A DNA stretch of 32,831 nt from a virus, in the IMG/VR virus record IMGVR_UViG_3300025151_000159, positions 1 to 32,831 of that record, one strand, 5' to 3'. Numbering within the stretch: position 1 is the stretch's first letter; the number at the start of each line of letters is the position of its first letter. Position numbers and translations under genes: made by a program. The notes beneath the pieces are model-generated. The model saw only the letters and a list, made by a program, of their open reading frames with translations, did not search any database and had not been told where the DNA came from. This document shows positions 25,069 through 31,939 of the stretch, one piece after another.

Positions 25069-26082
25069 ATGCCAAGTTACTTCAGACAAGTTCCAGATTT
25101 CGATTACGTCAACAGAAATGCTGGAGACAAATTAATATCAAGTTACTTACCAGTAAAGAATCTTTTCAAAAGAGGAAAACTTAGAGAAGATATCTTTGGT
25201 AGTTTAGCATTCTTCACCAAATATCAAATCATAGGTGACGAAAGACCCGACAACGTTGCATTTAAGTTTTACAACGATCCAACATTAGATTGGATTGTTC
25301 TAATATCAAATAATATCCTGAATATTCAAAACGAATGGCCAATGCCACAAGCAGTCTTTGACAAAGCAATGCTTGAAAAGTATGGTTCTTATGATGAACT
25401 GTATAATGGTATTCATCATTATGAAGCAAATGAAGTCAAGAATACTGGAGGAACAGTTTTAATTCCAGAAGGAACTACAATTCCAAAAAACTGGAGAGAG
25501 AATGGTAACTTTATTCAAATCAATAACTCAAAGATAAATCAAATATTCTCTGGTGATGCATCTAATCCATCTACAGTTGTAAATGTAACCTTAGAGACTG
25601 GCATCTTAGATTTGAAAGTTGGTTCTCAAGTTGTTATTAGCAATGTATCAGAGAGTGCATACAATGGTAGGTTTATTGTAAAAACTGCAAATATTCCTTT
25701 TAATGATAATATTGCACGTTCATTTACATATGAACTTTCAGAAACACCAACTGTAGCACTTCCAACTATGAGCACCAGTAAGCAGGAAGAGGTTCTGTTC
25801 AGAAGTGATAGTAGCAGTGCAAACTCTTATTACTATGAGTTTTATGATGAGGGTCTTGAAGCATATCAGTTGGTTTCATCTTCATCAATAGTAAGAGAAG
25901 TTACTAACTATGATTACGAATTCAAGATAGAAACTGATAAGAGAAATATCTTTATCTTAAAACCTGAGTATCTTAATATTGTTCTTGAGGATATGGAAGA
26001 TATTATGGAATACAAAAAAGGTGGAGCTCAATATGTGAACCCCACCTTAAAGAAAGGAGATAATATTCGTTTATTTGAATAA
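25069..26082 (+). CDS. 53: Baseplate wedge protein gp53 with an inserted beta module (337 aa)
   Basis: The N-terminus matches T4 gp53: YFRQVPDFDYVNRN, VKNLFKRGKLREDIF, FYNDPTLDWIVLISNNILN, EWPM.....DKAMLEKYGSY, GIHHYEANEV. The C-terminus (YEFKIETDKRNIFILKPEYL, NIVLEDMEDIM) also fits. Between them, residues about 160-235 (VNVTLETGILDLKVGSQVVI, SESAYNGRFIV, FTYELSETPTVALP) form a module also present in the giant fibre protein. T4 gp53 is 196 residues, so the module explains most of the extra length. gp53 links wedges into the hexagonal baseplate. Confidence 0.85.
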   Translation: MPSYFRQVPDFDYVNRNAGDKLISSYLPVKNLFKRGKLREDIFGSLAFFTKYQIIGDERPDNVAFKFYNDPTLDWIVLISNNILNIQNEWPMPQAVFDKAMLEKYGSYDELYNGIHHYEANEVKNTGGTVLIPEGTTIPKNWRENGNFIQINNSKINQIFSGDASNPSTVVNVTLETGILDLKVGSQVVISNVSESAYNGRFIVKTANIPFNDNIARSFTYELSETPTVALPTMSTSKQEEVLFRSDSSSANSYYYEFYDEGLEAYQLVSSSSIVREVTNYDYEFKIETDKRNIFILKPEYLNIVLEDMEDIMEYKKGGAQYVNPTLKKGDNIRLFE

Positions 26083-26089
26083 TAGATTA

Positions 26090-26136
26090 AAGTATGCTGC
26101 CACCACTAACAGAGTGAGGCAGAACTGATTATACTT
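26090..26136. terminator. Convergent stem-loop between genes 53 and 32
   Basis: An outer arm AAGTAT/ATACTT (26090-26095, 26131-26136) encloses CTGCC/GGCAG (26097-26101, 26118-26122) and CACT/AGTG (26104-26107, 26113-26116) around a 5-base loop. It lies exactly between convergent stops and works as a stem on either strand. There is no long T-run, so termination would be weak or factor-assisted; it may also block 3' exonucleases. Confidence 0.45.
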
Positions 26137-27137
26137 CACTCTTCAGCAAGACGTTGGAAGTAACTCAGAGCATCATCTTCTTCCTCAGAAGAGTTAGAAG
26201 GAGTGATGTCTTTTGAGTTGAAGTCAGAACCAGAACTAATGTTATTCAGTTCATCACGCATAGACTGCGGCATTTCTGGTGCTTTGCTCTTGCGATAAGA
26301 TGCTTCCAGTTCTTCCATCACATTCTCCTCACGGGTAGGAGTGCGCTCAAAGTTAGAATACTGGTCTTCCTGTTCGCGAACTGCAGTAGCAGGAGACTTC
26401 TTGCCAAGAACCATCTTCAGACGCTTGTCAAGGTCTTCATAAGACTTGAACTGGTCTGCAGCAGTCAGAGCAGCAAGAGAATACTCTTTCTTCCACAATG
26501 CTTCCAGAGCATCATCATCAGAAAGCAGAGCACCAGGTGCAGCAAACTCAGATGCATCGTAGTTCCAGTAACCTGCAACTTTCTTCAGTTTCAGTTTGAA
26601 GTTAGCACCTTGCCAGAAGTCGAAGGGGTTGATTGCTTCTTCATCTTCAAACTCAGGTTGCATAGCAGCAAGGATCTTATCAAAGATCTTCTTGCCAAAC
26701 TTGTAAAGGAAGACATTGCCCTCATTTTCGGGATGAGCAGGATCCTTCACAACATAGATGTTTGCATAGTAAGACAGCTTACGCTTCTGCTTACGAACAG
26801 TTTCTTTATCTGCATCAATACCACTGTTCCAGAGTTCACGGTTGTGCTCTGACACTGGGTCTTTCTGACCAAGAGTGGTCAGGGAGTTCTCAATGTACCA
26901 ACCACCAGGACCTTGGAAGGCGTGGGAGTACATCTTGACCCAGGGGAGTTCTTCGCTATCAGGAGCAGGCAGGAAACGGATGACGGCATAACCATTGCCA
27001 GTCTTGTCCATTTCAGGTTTCCAGAAACGCTCATCGACGCCTCCACCACCAGTGTTATTCATCTTCTCAACTTGCTTGACCAGTTTGTCGGTCAAAGAAC
27101 CCAGTTGAGACTGCTTCTTCATGTTTGCAAAAGACAT
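26136..27137 (-). CDS. 32: Single-stranded DNA-binding protein gp32, cysteine-free (333 aa)
   Basis: Matches T4 gp32 through NGYAVIRFLPAPD, GGWYIENSL, LSYYANIYVVKDPAHPENEG, FLYKFGKKIFDKI and FWQGANFKLKLKKVAGYWNYD, with an acidic tail (SSEEEDDALSYFQRLAEE). It coats ssDNA in replication and recombination and binds gp59 through the tail. The start is the ATG at 27137, preceded by GAGG at good spacing; a longer upstream reading would overlap the leader. The T4 zinc site is gone: the loop reads TTLGQKDPVSEH and the protein has no cysteine at all. Confidence 0.95.
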   Translation of the reverse strand: MSFANMKKQSQLGSLTDKLVKQVEKMNNTGGGGVDERFWKPEMDKTGNGYAVIRFLPAPDSEELPWVKMYSHAFQGPGGWYIENSLTTLGQKDPVSEHNRELWNSGIDADKETVRKQKRKLSYYANIYVVKDPAHPENEGNVFLYKFGKKIFDKILAAMQPEFEDEEAINPFDFWQGANFKLKLKKVAGYWNYDASEFAAPGALLSDDDALEALWKKEYSLAALTAADQFKSYEDLDKRLKMVLGKKSPATAVREQEDQYSNFERTPTREENVMEELEASYRKSKAPEMPQSMRDELNNISSGSDFNSKDITPSNSSEEEDDALSYFQRLAEE

Positions 27138-27177
27138 TTGGATTACCTCGGTTTGTTTGGATTTGGCTTGTTTGGAC
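27138..27177 (-). promoter_or_regulatory. gp32 mRNA leader with repeated CCAAA, candidate autogenous operator
   Basis: The predicted 40-base 5' leader is almost entirely A and C. TCCAAACAA occurs twice, 15 bases apart (plus coordinates 27153-27161 and 27168-27176), and CCAAA four times in all, followed by GAGG. T4 gp32 represses its own mRNA by coating an unstructured A/U-rich leader; an unstructured A/C repeat here fits the same logic. Confidence 0.5.
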
Positions 27178-27183
27178 TTCGTT

Positions 27184-27212
27184 ATTCTACAGGTCTGTGC
27201 CTGTCTTGTCAA
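27184..27212 (-). promoter_or_regulatory. Sigma-70 promoter TTGACA-N17-TAGAAT for gene 32
   Basis: The minus strand has TTGACA at 27212-27207 and TAGAAT at 27189-27184 with a 17-base spacer (11 of 12 consensus bases). It overlaps the end of the upstream gene and places the transcript start near 27177, giving gp32 its own mRNA. Confidence 0.8.
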
Positions 27213-27531
27213 TCTGGTTTCGCATCGCTTCTAGGAGACTACTCATGTTATTAAACATGATATTCATATCCATATTGGGTGGCATACCCATCATAACAGC
27301 AGAGTCACAGATTCTCTGCTTCATTTCTTTTGCCTCAGGGTCGTCAGACAAACTCATACGAGTATAAAGAACCTTCTGCTTATTCAGAAGTCTCTCTAAC
27401 ATATTGACATGATAAACTTTTTCATCCTTACTCATTTGAGGAAACTTGAATACATTATTGTACACTTCCTCTTGAAGTTCGGATATTTCCGTCATTTCTG
27501 CGCGGACTACTTCTGATTCAAAGAAACTCAT
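27187..27531 (-). CDS. Conserved small helical protein between genes 32 and 59 (114 aa)
   Basis: Starts MSFFESEVVRAEMTEISELQ. Almost wholly helical, with KVYHVNMLERLLNKQKVLYT and a Met-rich C-terminus (VMMGMPPNMDMNIMFNNMSS). Its ATG overlaps the gp59 stop (ATGA). The position is constant in the T4-like replication order, so a role with gp59/gp32 is likely but not shown. No named family is recognised. Confidence 0.8.
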   Translation of the reverse strand: MSFFESEVVRAEMTEISELQEEVYNNVFKFPQMSKDEKVYHVNMLERLLNKQKVLYTRMSLSDDPEAKEMKQRICDSAVMMGMPPNMDMNIMFNNMSSLLEAMRNQIDKTGTDL

Positions 27532-28124
27532 TTCTCTCCTATAACTACTTGTTTAAGAATTTTTTTATAACGAAATACATCGGTATTTAGAAAGGGACTA
27601 TACTTGCTCATTTTCATGGATGTCAACTCCCACACAGGGTCTTTTAGTTTTTTATCAAACTTTGACTTATATCCAAGAATACGGTCAAGTATAATCATGG
27701 TTTCCAAAGATATTTTACCTTGAAGATGCATTTTTAATACTTCAGGATGACGAGACCCCTCAATACGAAATAAAGTATCAAAGTCAGTATCACTGAAAAG
27801 TTCAACTTCCTCCCTAAAAAGATAAGAGAGTGACTGAATACGCTTCTGCCACTCTCTATAGTTTCCTTCGCCATTTCTGATAATTTCACCAATCCACAAA
27901 GTTTGTGGATCACTACAACTCACGAAGTTTGAAACAAAGAAGTGTTCAACCTCTTTTTCTGACTTTTGACGTGCAACTTTTTCAAACCAGAAACGGTCTT
28001 TTCTCTTGTAAAATGACTGTACGCTTGCTCTGGTCTTTTTGTTGTACTTATGGTAGTCGTAGTTGCTTTTGGTGAAGTGGTTCTTCAGAGCAAGATAGGT
28101 TTTATAAGCGTCGTAGGGCATCAT
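27528..28124 (-). CDS. 59: Helicase loader gp59 (198 aa)
   Basis: Resembles T4 gp59 (217 aa) in size and pattern: a basic N-terminal domain (MMPYDAYKTYLALKNHF, SVQSFYKRKDRFWFEKVARQ), then FFVSNFVSCSDPQTLWIGEI, LSYLFREEVELF, HPEVLKMHLQGKISLETMII, LDRILGYKSKFD and a lysine-rich end. T4 counterparts are KYFFQKL, FISNLVANQDAWIGD and LLQSNIISFETFILLDSFL. gp59 loads the gp41 helicase on gp32-coated forks. Coupled by ATGA overlaps on both sides; neighbours gp33 and gp32 confirm the call. Confidence 0.88.
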   Translation of the reverse strand: MMPYDAYKTYLALKNHFTKSNYDYHKYNKKTRASVQSFYKRKDRFWFEKVARQKSEKEVEHFFVSNFVSCSDPQTLWIGEIIRNGEGNYREWQKRIQSLSYLFREEVELFSDTDFDTLFRIEGSRHPEVLKMHLQGKISLETMIILDRILGYKSKFDKKLKDPVWELTSMKMSKYSPFLNTDVFRYKKILKQVVIGEK

Positions 28125-28699
28125 CGGATATTGATATTGAAAGCAAAAGTAATACGCTCTTTATTACTTTTTTGTTCTTCAACACAATGAAGCGTATTAC
28201 TAGGGAAAATGATCATTGTACCATTATCACCATCATACTCTTTTTCCAGTTCTGGGAAAATTGTAGGGTGTTTGTGATTTTTATGATAGATCACGCCAGA
28301 GATATGCCCTGCATGTCCATGAGGAGGGTTCTTATTACCTTTATATGCAAAGTTTGCCCAAATATCATATCCGTCAAAATGTCCATCCCATTTCCGAAGA
28401 AAGTAGTCTCTATGATTACGACCAAAAATAGAAGCACACGCTCTAACGGTATATGCTAACCAATATGAGTTTTCAACTAGTTGACCAGGAATACCACATT
28501 GATAGGAATTATATTCATTTCCCCTATCTGGGTCATATCCAATATTTTCATGCGCTTTCAAAAAACCAAGCGGATGATTTTTAATCTTTTTACATTCTCT
28601 TTCCCATACATTCAGTTCATCAACAATTTGCTTGGGAAGTTCACAAACAAATATTGGTGCTCTATCTGTAAGTTGATCAATCTTTGCTTTTATTGTCAT
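28121..28699 (-). CDS. Putative 2-oxoglutarate/Fe(II) oxygenase, HxH type (192 aa)
   Basis: The C-terminal half holds NPPHGHAGHISGVIYHK (H127, H129, then SGVIY), GTMIIFPSNTLHCVEE (H171) and R182 of ERITFAFNIN. This is the pattern of a phage/bacterial oxygenase family whose members read H.H...lSGvyY...fPS.l.H.v...RiS..fN. The first iron-ligand motif is HGH rather than HxD/E, so the ligand set is uncertain. The substrate is unknown. I prefer the ATG at 28699; a GTG 15 codons earlier is also possible. The gene overlaps gp59 by four bases and follows gp33. Confidence 0.72.
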   Translation of the reverse strand: MTIKAKIDQLTDRAPIFVCELPKQIVDELNVWERECKKIKNHPLGFLKAHENIGYDPDRGNEYNSYQCGIPGQLVENSYWLAYTVRACASIFGRNHRDYFLRKWDGHFDGYDIWANFAYKGNKNPPHGHAGHISGVIYHKNHKHPTIFPELEKEYDGDNGTMIIFPSNTLHCVEEQKSNKERITFAFNINIR

Positions 28700-28755
28700 G
28701 ATAAAAAGGTAATCGCGTGAAAATTTTGCCGGGTTTTTTTCCACCCAAAAATGGA

Positions 28756-29013
28756 TTAAAAGATCAATTTTGCTCGGGAGGTTCTCTTGAGAAAGTTCAA
28801 CTCCATTGCTTCATACTTGATCTTTTCTTTCAGTGGTTTTGAAATTAACTTTGGCACAGACTCAATATCAATACTATTCTTCTCACAGAAGAAAACAATA
28901 GCATCAATGTAATTCATGTCTAAGTTATCACGAACAAGTTCTTCTATCTCTTGCGTAAACCGAGCAGGGCAGAAGAATTTACTTTCCAATACCTTTTCTA
29001 GTTCATTTTCCAT
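28756..29013 (-). CDS. 33: Late transcription coactivator gp33 (85 aa)
   Basis: Matches the T4 gp33 C-terminal region: MNYIDAIVFFCEKNSIDIES, VPKLISKPLKEKIKYEAMEL, NFLKRTSRAKL (T4: YLEATTAFLEENSIPETQFA..., SEAIDENLLR). gp33 binds the RNA polymerase beta flap and joins the gp55 late sigma to the sliding clamp. It is the partner for the TATAAATA boxes found here. I use the ATG at 29013; a TTG eight codons upstream is an alternative. A perfect sigma-70 promoter lies 50 bases upstream. Confidence 0.85.
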   Translation of the reverse strand: MENELEKVLESKFFCPARFTQEIEELVRDNLDMNYIDAIVFFCEKNSIDIESVPKLISKPLKEKIKYEAMELNFLKRTSRAKLIF

Positions 29014-29062
29014 AGTTCCAAGTACTGTAATGTGCAAATTCTTATACCCAATGTCTCATAAT

Positions 29063-29091
29063 ATTATAAAGAAAGTTTGTGGAGATGTCAA
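29063..29091 (-). promoter_or_regulatory. Perfect sigma-70 promoter TTGACA-N17-TATAAT for the gp33 operon
   Basis: The minus strand has TTGACA at 29091-29086 and TATAAT at 29068-29063, with a 17-base spacer and both boxes full consensus. The TGA in the -35 box is the stop codon of the exonuclease. Drives gp33, the oxygenase, gp59 and the 114-aa protein. Confidence 0.9.
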
Positions 29092-29762
29092 GAATATTGT
29101 TTTAACTTATCATTCACAAACTTCTTGATGTATTGCGTAAGTAGTTTGATGTACTTTGTTTTATCGTATTCTTCGTAGACTTCAACTTCTCCGTTCTCAC
29201 ATGCCATGATAATCACGAACTTTTTAACTGGAATACCAGTCAGTTCATGAAGCATACACGCATATGCACAACACTGAACAAAATAACCATCAATCCACTC
29301 TCGTGGTTTGGGTTGCTTTGATGTTTTGAAGTCAATAATTGAAAGTTCCCCATCGAACTCAGCAATACAGTCAACCGTACCTGCAACACCTAAGTATTGA
29401 CTGTAAAGAGAACCTTCTAATACATGAATATTATTTATACGATTCAGAGCAGGTTTAGCAATTTTAAATAGATGCTCTGAAATGGGTTGTACAGTAGGTA
29501 GTTTTTCGTTCTTCAGATAATACTCAGTGAGAGTATGCATATCTGTGCCACGACTTGTCGCTCTGCGTGTGATGTTATTGGCTTTCTCTTCACCAACTTT
29601 CTTTCGCCAAGCAGCAAACTTTTCTTTATTAAAATGAGAAGTGACTGAAGTAATAGAAACTAACTTCTTCAGTCCATCTTCTCCTGGAACTTTATAATAA
29701 CGAACCCCGTCAATGGTCTCGCGATCCAGTGACGGGATATCCAAATCAATATGGTTAAACAT
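29088..29762 (-). CDS. RecB-family PD-(D/E)xK exonuclease (224 aa)
   Basis: Motifs in order: GTDMHTLTEYYL (H76), VLEGSLYS (E116), GVAGTVDCIAEF (D131), LSIIDFKTSK (D144-x-K146) and YFVQCCAYA (Q164). This H..E..D..DxK..Q set is the RecB/Cas4/MGME1-type nuclease site, usually acting on ssDNA or dsDNA ends with Mg2+. It probably works in recombination, replication or host DNA breakdown for nucleotides. The start is the ATG at 29762, whose A is the last base of the PhoH TGA; an earlier TTG is unnecessary. Its stop sits in the gp33 -35 box. Confidence 0.88.
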   Translation of the reverse strand: MFNHIDLDIPSLDRETIDGVRYYKVPGEDGLKKLVSITSVTSHFNKEKFAAWRKKVGEEKANNITRRATSRGTDMHTLTEYYLKNEKLPTVQPISEHLFKIAKPALNRINNIHVLEGSLYSQYLGVAGTVDCIAEFDGELSIIDFKTSKQPKPREWIDGYFVQCCAYACMLHELTGIPVKKFVIIMACENGEVEVYEEYDKTKYIKLLTQYIKKFVNDKLKQYS

Positions 29763-30511
29763 CAAAGATTCAATTCATTTTTTGCAACGAGGTATTCTTT
29801 ACAAAGACCTGAACGGACAATATCCTCAAGACCGAATTCAACAACGTCAAATGATGGCATTGCTCTCAGGATTCTCATGAAGTCAGCGATACCATTCTTC
29901 TCATTCTGTTTAGTAAGGTCAGACTGAGTAGCATCACCACAGAACATAATCTTAGTGTTCTCACCTACACGGGTAATAATACTATCAAGTTCGTGGAAGT
30001 TCAAGTTTTGGAATTCATCAACAATGATGACAGCATTATCGAGTGTAGTACCACGGATGAATGACGTGGACCAAAAAGAAATAGTTCCCTGAGTCTTCAG
30101 GTTACCGTAGAGCATTTCAAATGCACTATCGTCTGGCATTTCAAACATATACTTTACCATGTTCTTATATGGAATCTGGTAAAGGGAAGACTTATCCTCA
30201 TGGTCGCCAGGTAGGAAACCTATCTCACGGGTCGCTACAAGAGACCTAACGATGTAGATCTTGTCATAGGGACTACGGTCACTCAGAACGTCTTTGAGGG
30301 CGTTGTAGAGGGTGATAAAGGTCTTTCCTGTTCCTGCTGCACCATACGCAACTAAGTTTTGATCCAGTTTATAGCAACGAAAAAGTTCTTCTTGGTTTTT
30401 TGTAAGAGGTTCAATCTTTTTGATATAATCAAGGTTGATTGGTTTCTTTCTTTTCATGTGCTTGTTACTCATCCCGAACGGTACTGGATTGTCTACTTTT
30501 TTACGTGGCAT
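29762..30511 (-). CDS. phoH: PhoH-like ATPase (249 aa)
   Basis: Walker A GAAGTGKT at 57-64, Walker B VIIVDE at 161-166, then QNLNFHELDSIITRVG and MFCGDATQSD. This is the PhoH family layout (P-loop NTPase related to helicase superfamily I cores). PhoH is among the commonest accessory genes of marine phages; the biochemical role is not settled (possible RNA helicase/RNase coupling or phosphate-stress link). The N-terminal 40 residues are basic. It is coupled to the exonuclease by a one-base overlap. Confidence 0.93.
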   Translation of the reverse strand: MPRKKVDNPVPFGMSNKHMKRKKPINLDYIKKIEPLTKNQEELFRCYKLDQNLVAYGAAGTGKTFITLYNALKDVLSDRSPYDKIYIVRSLVATREIGFLPGDHEDKSSLYQIPYKNMVKYMFEMPDDSAFEMLYGNLKTQGTISFWSTSFIRGTTLDNAVIIVDEFQNLNFHELDSIITRVGENTKIMFCGDATQSDLTKQNEKNGIADFMRILRAMPSFDVVEFGLEDIVRSGLCKEYLVAKNELNL

Positions 30512-30516
30512 AAAAA

Positions 30517-30759
30517 TTAAGTAATAGGCTTTACGGTTGCTCCTGGCATTTTAGATGCTCTTGTTAGAACTTCATTCCAACCAGGTTTTTGCTTGACGAG
30601 TTTGTTAGCCCAATCCCCAACCTCTCCAACGTTCATCTGTGTCGGAAGAAGTGGTTTGAGATGTGGGTTCTCTTTTAAATATGGCTCTTTTTCTGCCATA
30701 TACATCCACTTCTCAAATATCTCACCCGTTTCTGTGTTTTCAAATCTATATGTCGGCAT
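30517..30759 (-). CDS. Small conserved cyanophage protein with FmdB-like start (80 aa)
   Basis: Starts MPTYRFENTETGEIFEKWMY. The MPTY.F.....G..FE opening resembles FmdB-type zinc ribbons, but no cysteine is present, so the zinc site is lost or the likeness is superficial. Later parts PHLKPLLPTQMNVGEVGDWA and PGWNEVLTRASKMPGATVK look conserved and basic. No function is known. A possible late box lies 24 bases upstream. Confidence 0.75.
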   Translation of the reverse strand: MPTYRFENTETGEIFEKWMYMAEKEPYLKENPHLKPLLPTQMNVGEVGDWANKLVKQKPGWNEVLTRASKMPGATVKPIT

Positions 30760-30782
30760 AGTTTAACTGAGTGGTATGTTAA

Positions 30783-30790
30783 TATTTATG
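30783..30790 (-). promoter_or_regulatory. Possible late promoter box CATAAATA
   Basis: The minus strand reads CATAAATA, fitting NATAAATA, overlapping the thyX TAA and 24 bases before the 80-aa gene. It is a weak call: AT-rich 8-mers of this form can occur by chance, and the genes around are early-type. Confidence 0.3.
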
Positions 30791-31433
30791 AAACCCATTC
30801 GAGTGCTGTGGCAACAGCAGGAAACTGTTCACAGAAGATCTCTTTAGCAGAGTTTGCAATATCCATATGCTCTTGCTGCGTTCCATTAGCAGAACGCAGA
30901 TCGATATAATGAATCCATGACCGCACAGAACCGGTCATGTACATTTTTGTGGGCACAGCAAGGGGAAGTACAAAACGAGCACACTCCTTTGCCACACCTC
31001 TACCAAGCATCTGCTCATACAGTGCCATAGAAGATTCAAACAGAGTTTGCATTTGAAGTTCCAGGTTCTGAACATCAAAAGGGTCTAGGTCATCAATAGA
31101 GTTCTGTCGGTTCTTTGTGTCTTGACGACGCAGTGCAGGCAGAGGAATCTTATCAAAACCTAGCAGAGATGAATCAGCATATCGTTGTGAAAATTCTTGA
31201 TATGTAAACGAACGATGCCGGAGCACTTGAGCTGCGATACCCCTTGATGTATTAATTTCAAGGGTCATAAATGCTTGCTCAAAGATAGACCAGTGTTGAT
31301 GCTTGATGCAATACTTCAACAACCCATCATACTTTTCGTTGTCCTGGTTCTTTGGATTACTTACTCTCGCACAATATGCCATATGCTGTTCTGCATCAGG
31401 TGTCACAGAAATAAGTTTAGCGGTATTAATCAT
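30786..31433 (-). CDS. thyX: Flavin-dependent thymidylate synthase ThyX (215 aa)
   Basis: The ThyX signature RHR-x7-S is exact: R72-H73-R74 and S82 in LRHRSFTYQEFSQRYADSS. Other family parts are HWSIFEQAFMTLEI, LPLAVPTKMYMTGSVRSWIH and IDLR..NGTQQEHMDIA. It converts dUMP to dTMP with methylenetetrahydrofolate and NADPH through FAD and supplies thymidine for phage DNA. The length is typical. The ATG overlaps the upstream stop (ATGA). Confidence 0.95.
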   Translation of the reverse strand: MINTAKLISVTPDAEQHMAYCARVSNPKNQDNEKYDGLLKYCIKHQHWSIFEQAFMTLEINTSRGIAAQVLRHRSFTYQEFSQRYADSSLLGFDKIPLPALRRQDTKNRQNSIDDLDPFDVQNLELQMQTLFESSMALYEQMLGRGVAKECARFVLPLAVPTKMYMTGSVRSWIHYIDLRSANGTQQEHMDIANSAKEIFCEQFPAVATALEWVS

Positions 31434-31612
31434 TCACATCCCCCTTTAATAAATTTTTTACGACACTTTTTGACTTCTTTCATTTCGTCTTTAATCATCT
31501 GATAGGCATCTTCAGGATTGATTCTACCACCAAGTTCCATAGCACAGATGACTTCAACTCTAGTTCCAAAGTGTTTCAGTGCTTCTTCAAAGCAGTTTAG
31601 TTCTTCATACAT
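31430..31612 (-). CDS. Small helical protein upstream of thyX (60 aa)
   Basis: Starts MYEELNCFEEALKHFGTRVE and ends KKCRKKFIKGGCE. The first part is acidic, the second basic, and the whole is helical. Its stop overlaps the thyX ATG and its ATG overlaps the upstream TAA, so it is clearly one of a coupled set of three. No family is recognised. Confidence 0.75.
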   Translation of the reverse strand: MYEELNCFEEALKHFGTRVEVICAMELGGRINPEDAYQMIKDEMKEVKKCRKKFIKGGCE

Positions 31613-31782
31613 TAGTCTGGATACCCATCGTCATCGGAGAATACTTCATCATAGTCGGTGATAAGTGGTGCAATCTTATCATACTCTAGATATGATTCTG
31701 TGTCTGAATACACTTCGCTTTTAAGACACTCAACAAGTGACTCTAAATTTCTTACGATTAGTTTTAGTTTCTCTTTGTCCAT
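31612..31782 (-). CDS. Small acidic protein, first gene of the thyX operon (56 aa)
   Basis: Starts MDKEKLKLIVRNLESLVECL; the C-terminus is strongly acidic (TDYDEVFSDDDGYPD). I use the ATG at 31782; a GTG five codons earlier would lie at the predicted transcript start. There is no Shine-Dalgarno sequence, and the leader is only about 15 bases. The acidic tail could mimic DNA or bind a basic partner, which is speculation. Function unknown. Confidence 0.7.
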   Translation of the reverse strand: MDKEKLKLIVRNLESLVECLKSEVYSDTESYLEYDKIAPLITDYDEVFSDDDGYPD

Positions 31783-31803
31783 ATAATAGACGCACACAAA
31801 AGA

Positions 31804-31832
31804 ATTATATACAAAAAAAGAGGGTCTGTCAA
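31804..31832 (-). promoter_or_regulatory. Perfect sigma-70 promoter with its -35 inside a terminator loop
   Basis: The minus strand has TTGACA at 31832-31827 and TATAAT at 31809-31804, with a 17-base spacer and both boxes full consensus. The -35 covers the terminator loop and its flanks, and the 3' arm and T-run form the spacer. Drives the 56-aa, 60-aa and thyX genes and likely phoH and the exonuclease. Confidence 0.9.
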
Positions 31833-31843
31833 GACCCTCTTTT
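31813..31843 (-). terminator. Intrinsic terminator ending the three-small-gene unit
   Basis: The minus strand reads AAAA-GAGGGTCT-TGAC-AGACCCTC-TTTTTTT. The stem is 8 bp, extendable by four A-T pairs, with a 4-base loop and a seven-T run. It follows the 30-codon membrane-peptide gene directly. The plus strand also has four T after the stem, so weak bidirectional action is possible. Confidence 0.92.
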
Positions 31844-31935
31844 CATTTATTGAGGAGAACTATTTCTCCATATAACAAAGATAGAAACGCCACACTTCCG
31901 AAGGATACGATCCCAGCGACTTGTAGTGCTTCCAT
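31843..31935 (-). CDS. 30-residue single-span membrane peptide
   Basis: The frame reads MEALQVAGIVSFGSVAFLSL and ends LYGEIVLLNK. Residues 5-28 form one hydrophobic helix, broken by Glu24. The ATG is 4 bases after the stop of the YRG gene, with a GAAG ribosome site, and the TGA touches the terminator stem. Size and layout recall single-span photosystem or cytochrome b6f subunits, or small phage membrane regulators, but I cannot assign a family. The fit between gene stop and terminator argues that it is real. Confidence 0.6.
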   Translation of the reverse strand: MEALQVAGIVSFGSVAFLSLLYGEIVLLNK

Positions 31936-31939
31936 GTCT

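Noticed and set aside
27138-27212. Longer gp32 start 25 codons upstream
   Set aside because: It would run through the predicted leader and promoter and starts at TTG; ATG at 27137 has a proper ribosome site and fits the family.
29432-29439. TATAAATA on the minus strand inside the exonuclease gene
   Set aside because: It lies over 400 bases before the next gene start, which already has a perfect promoter; probably chance.
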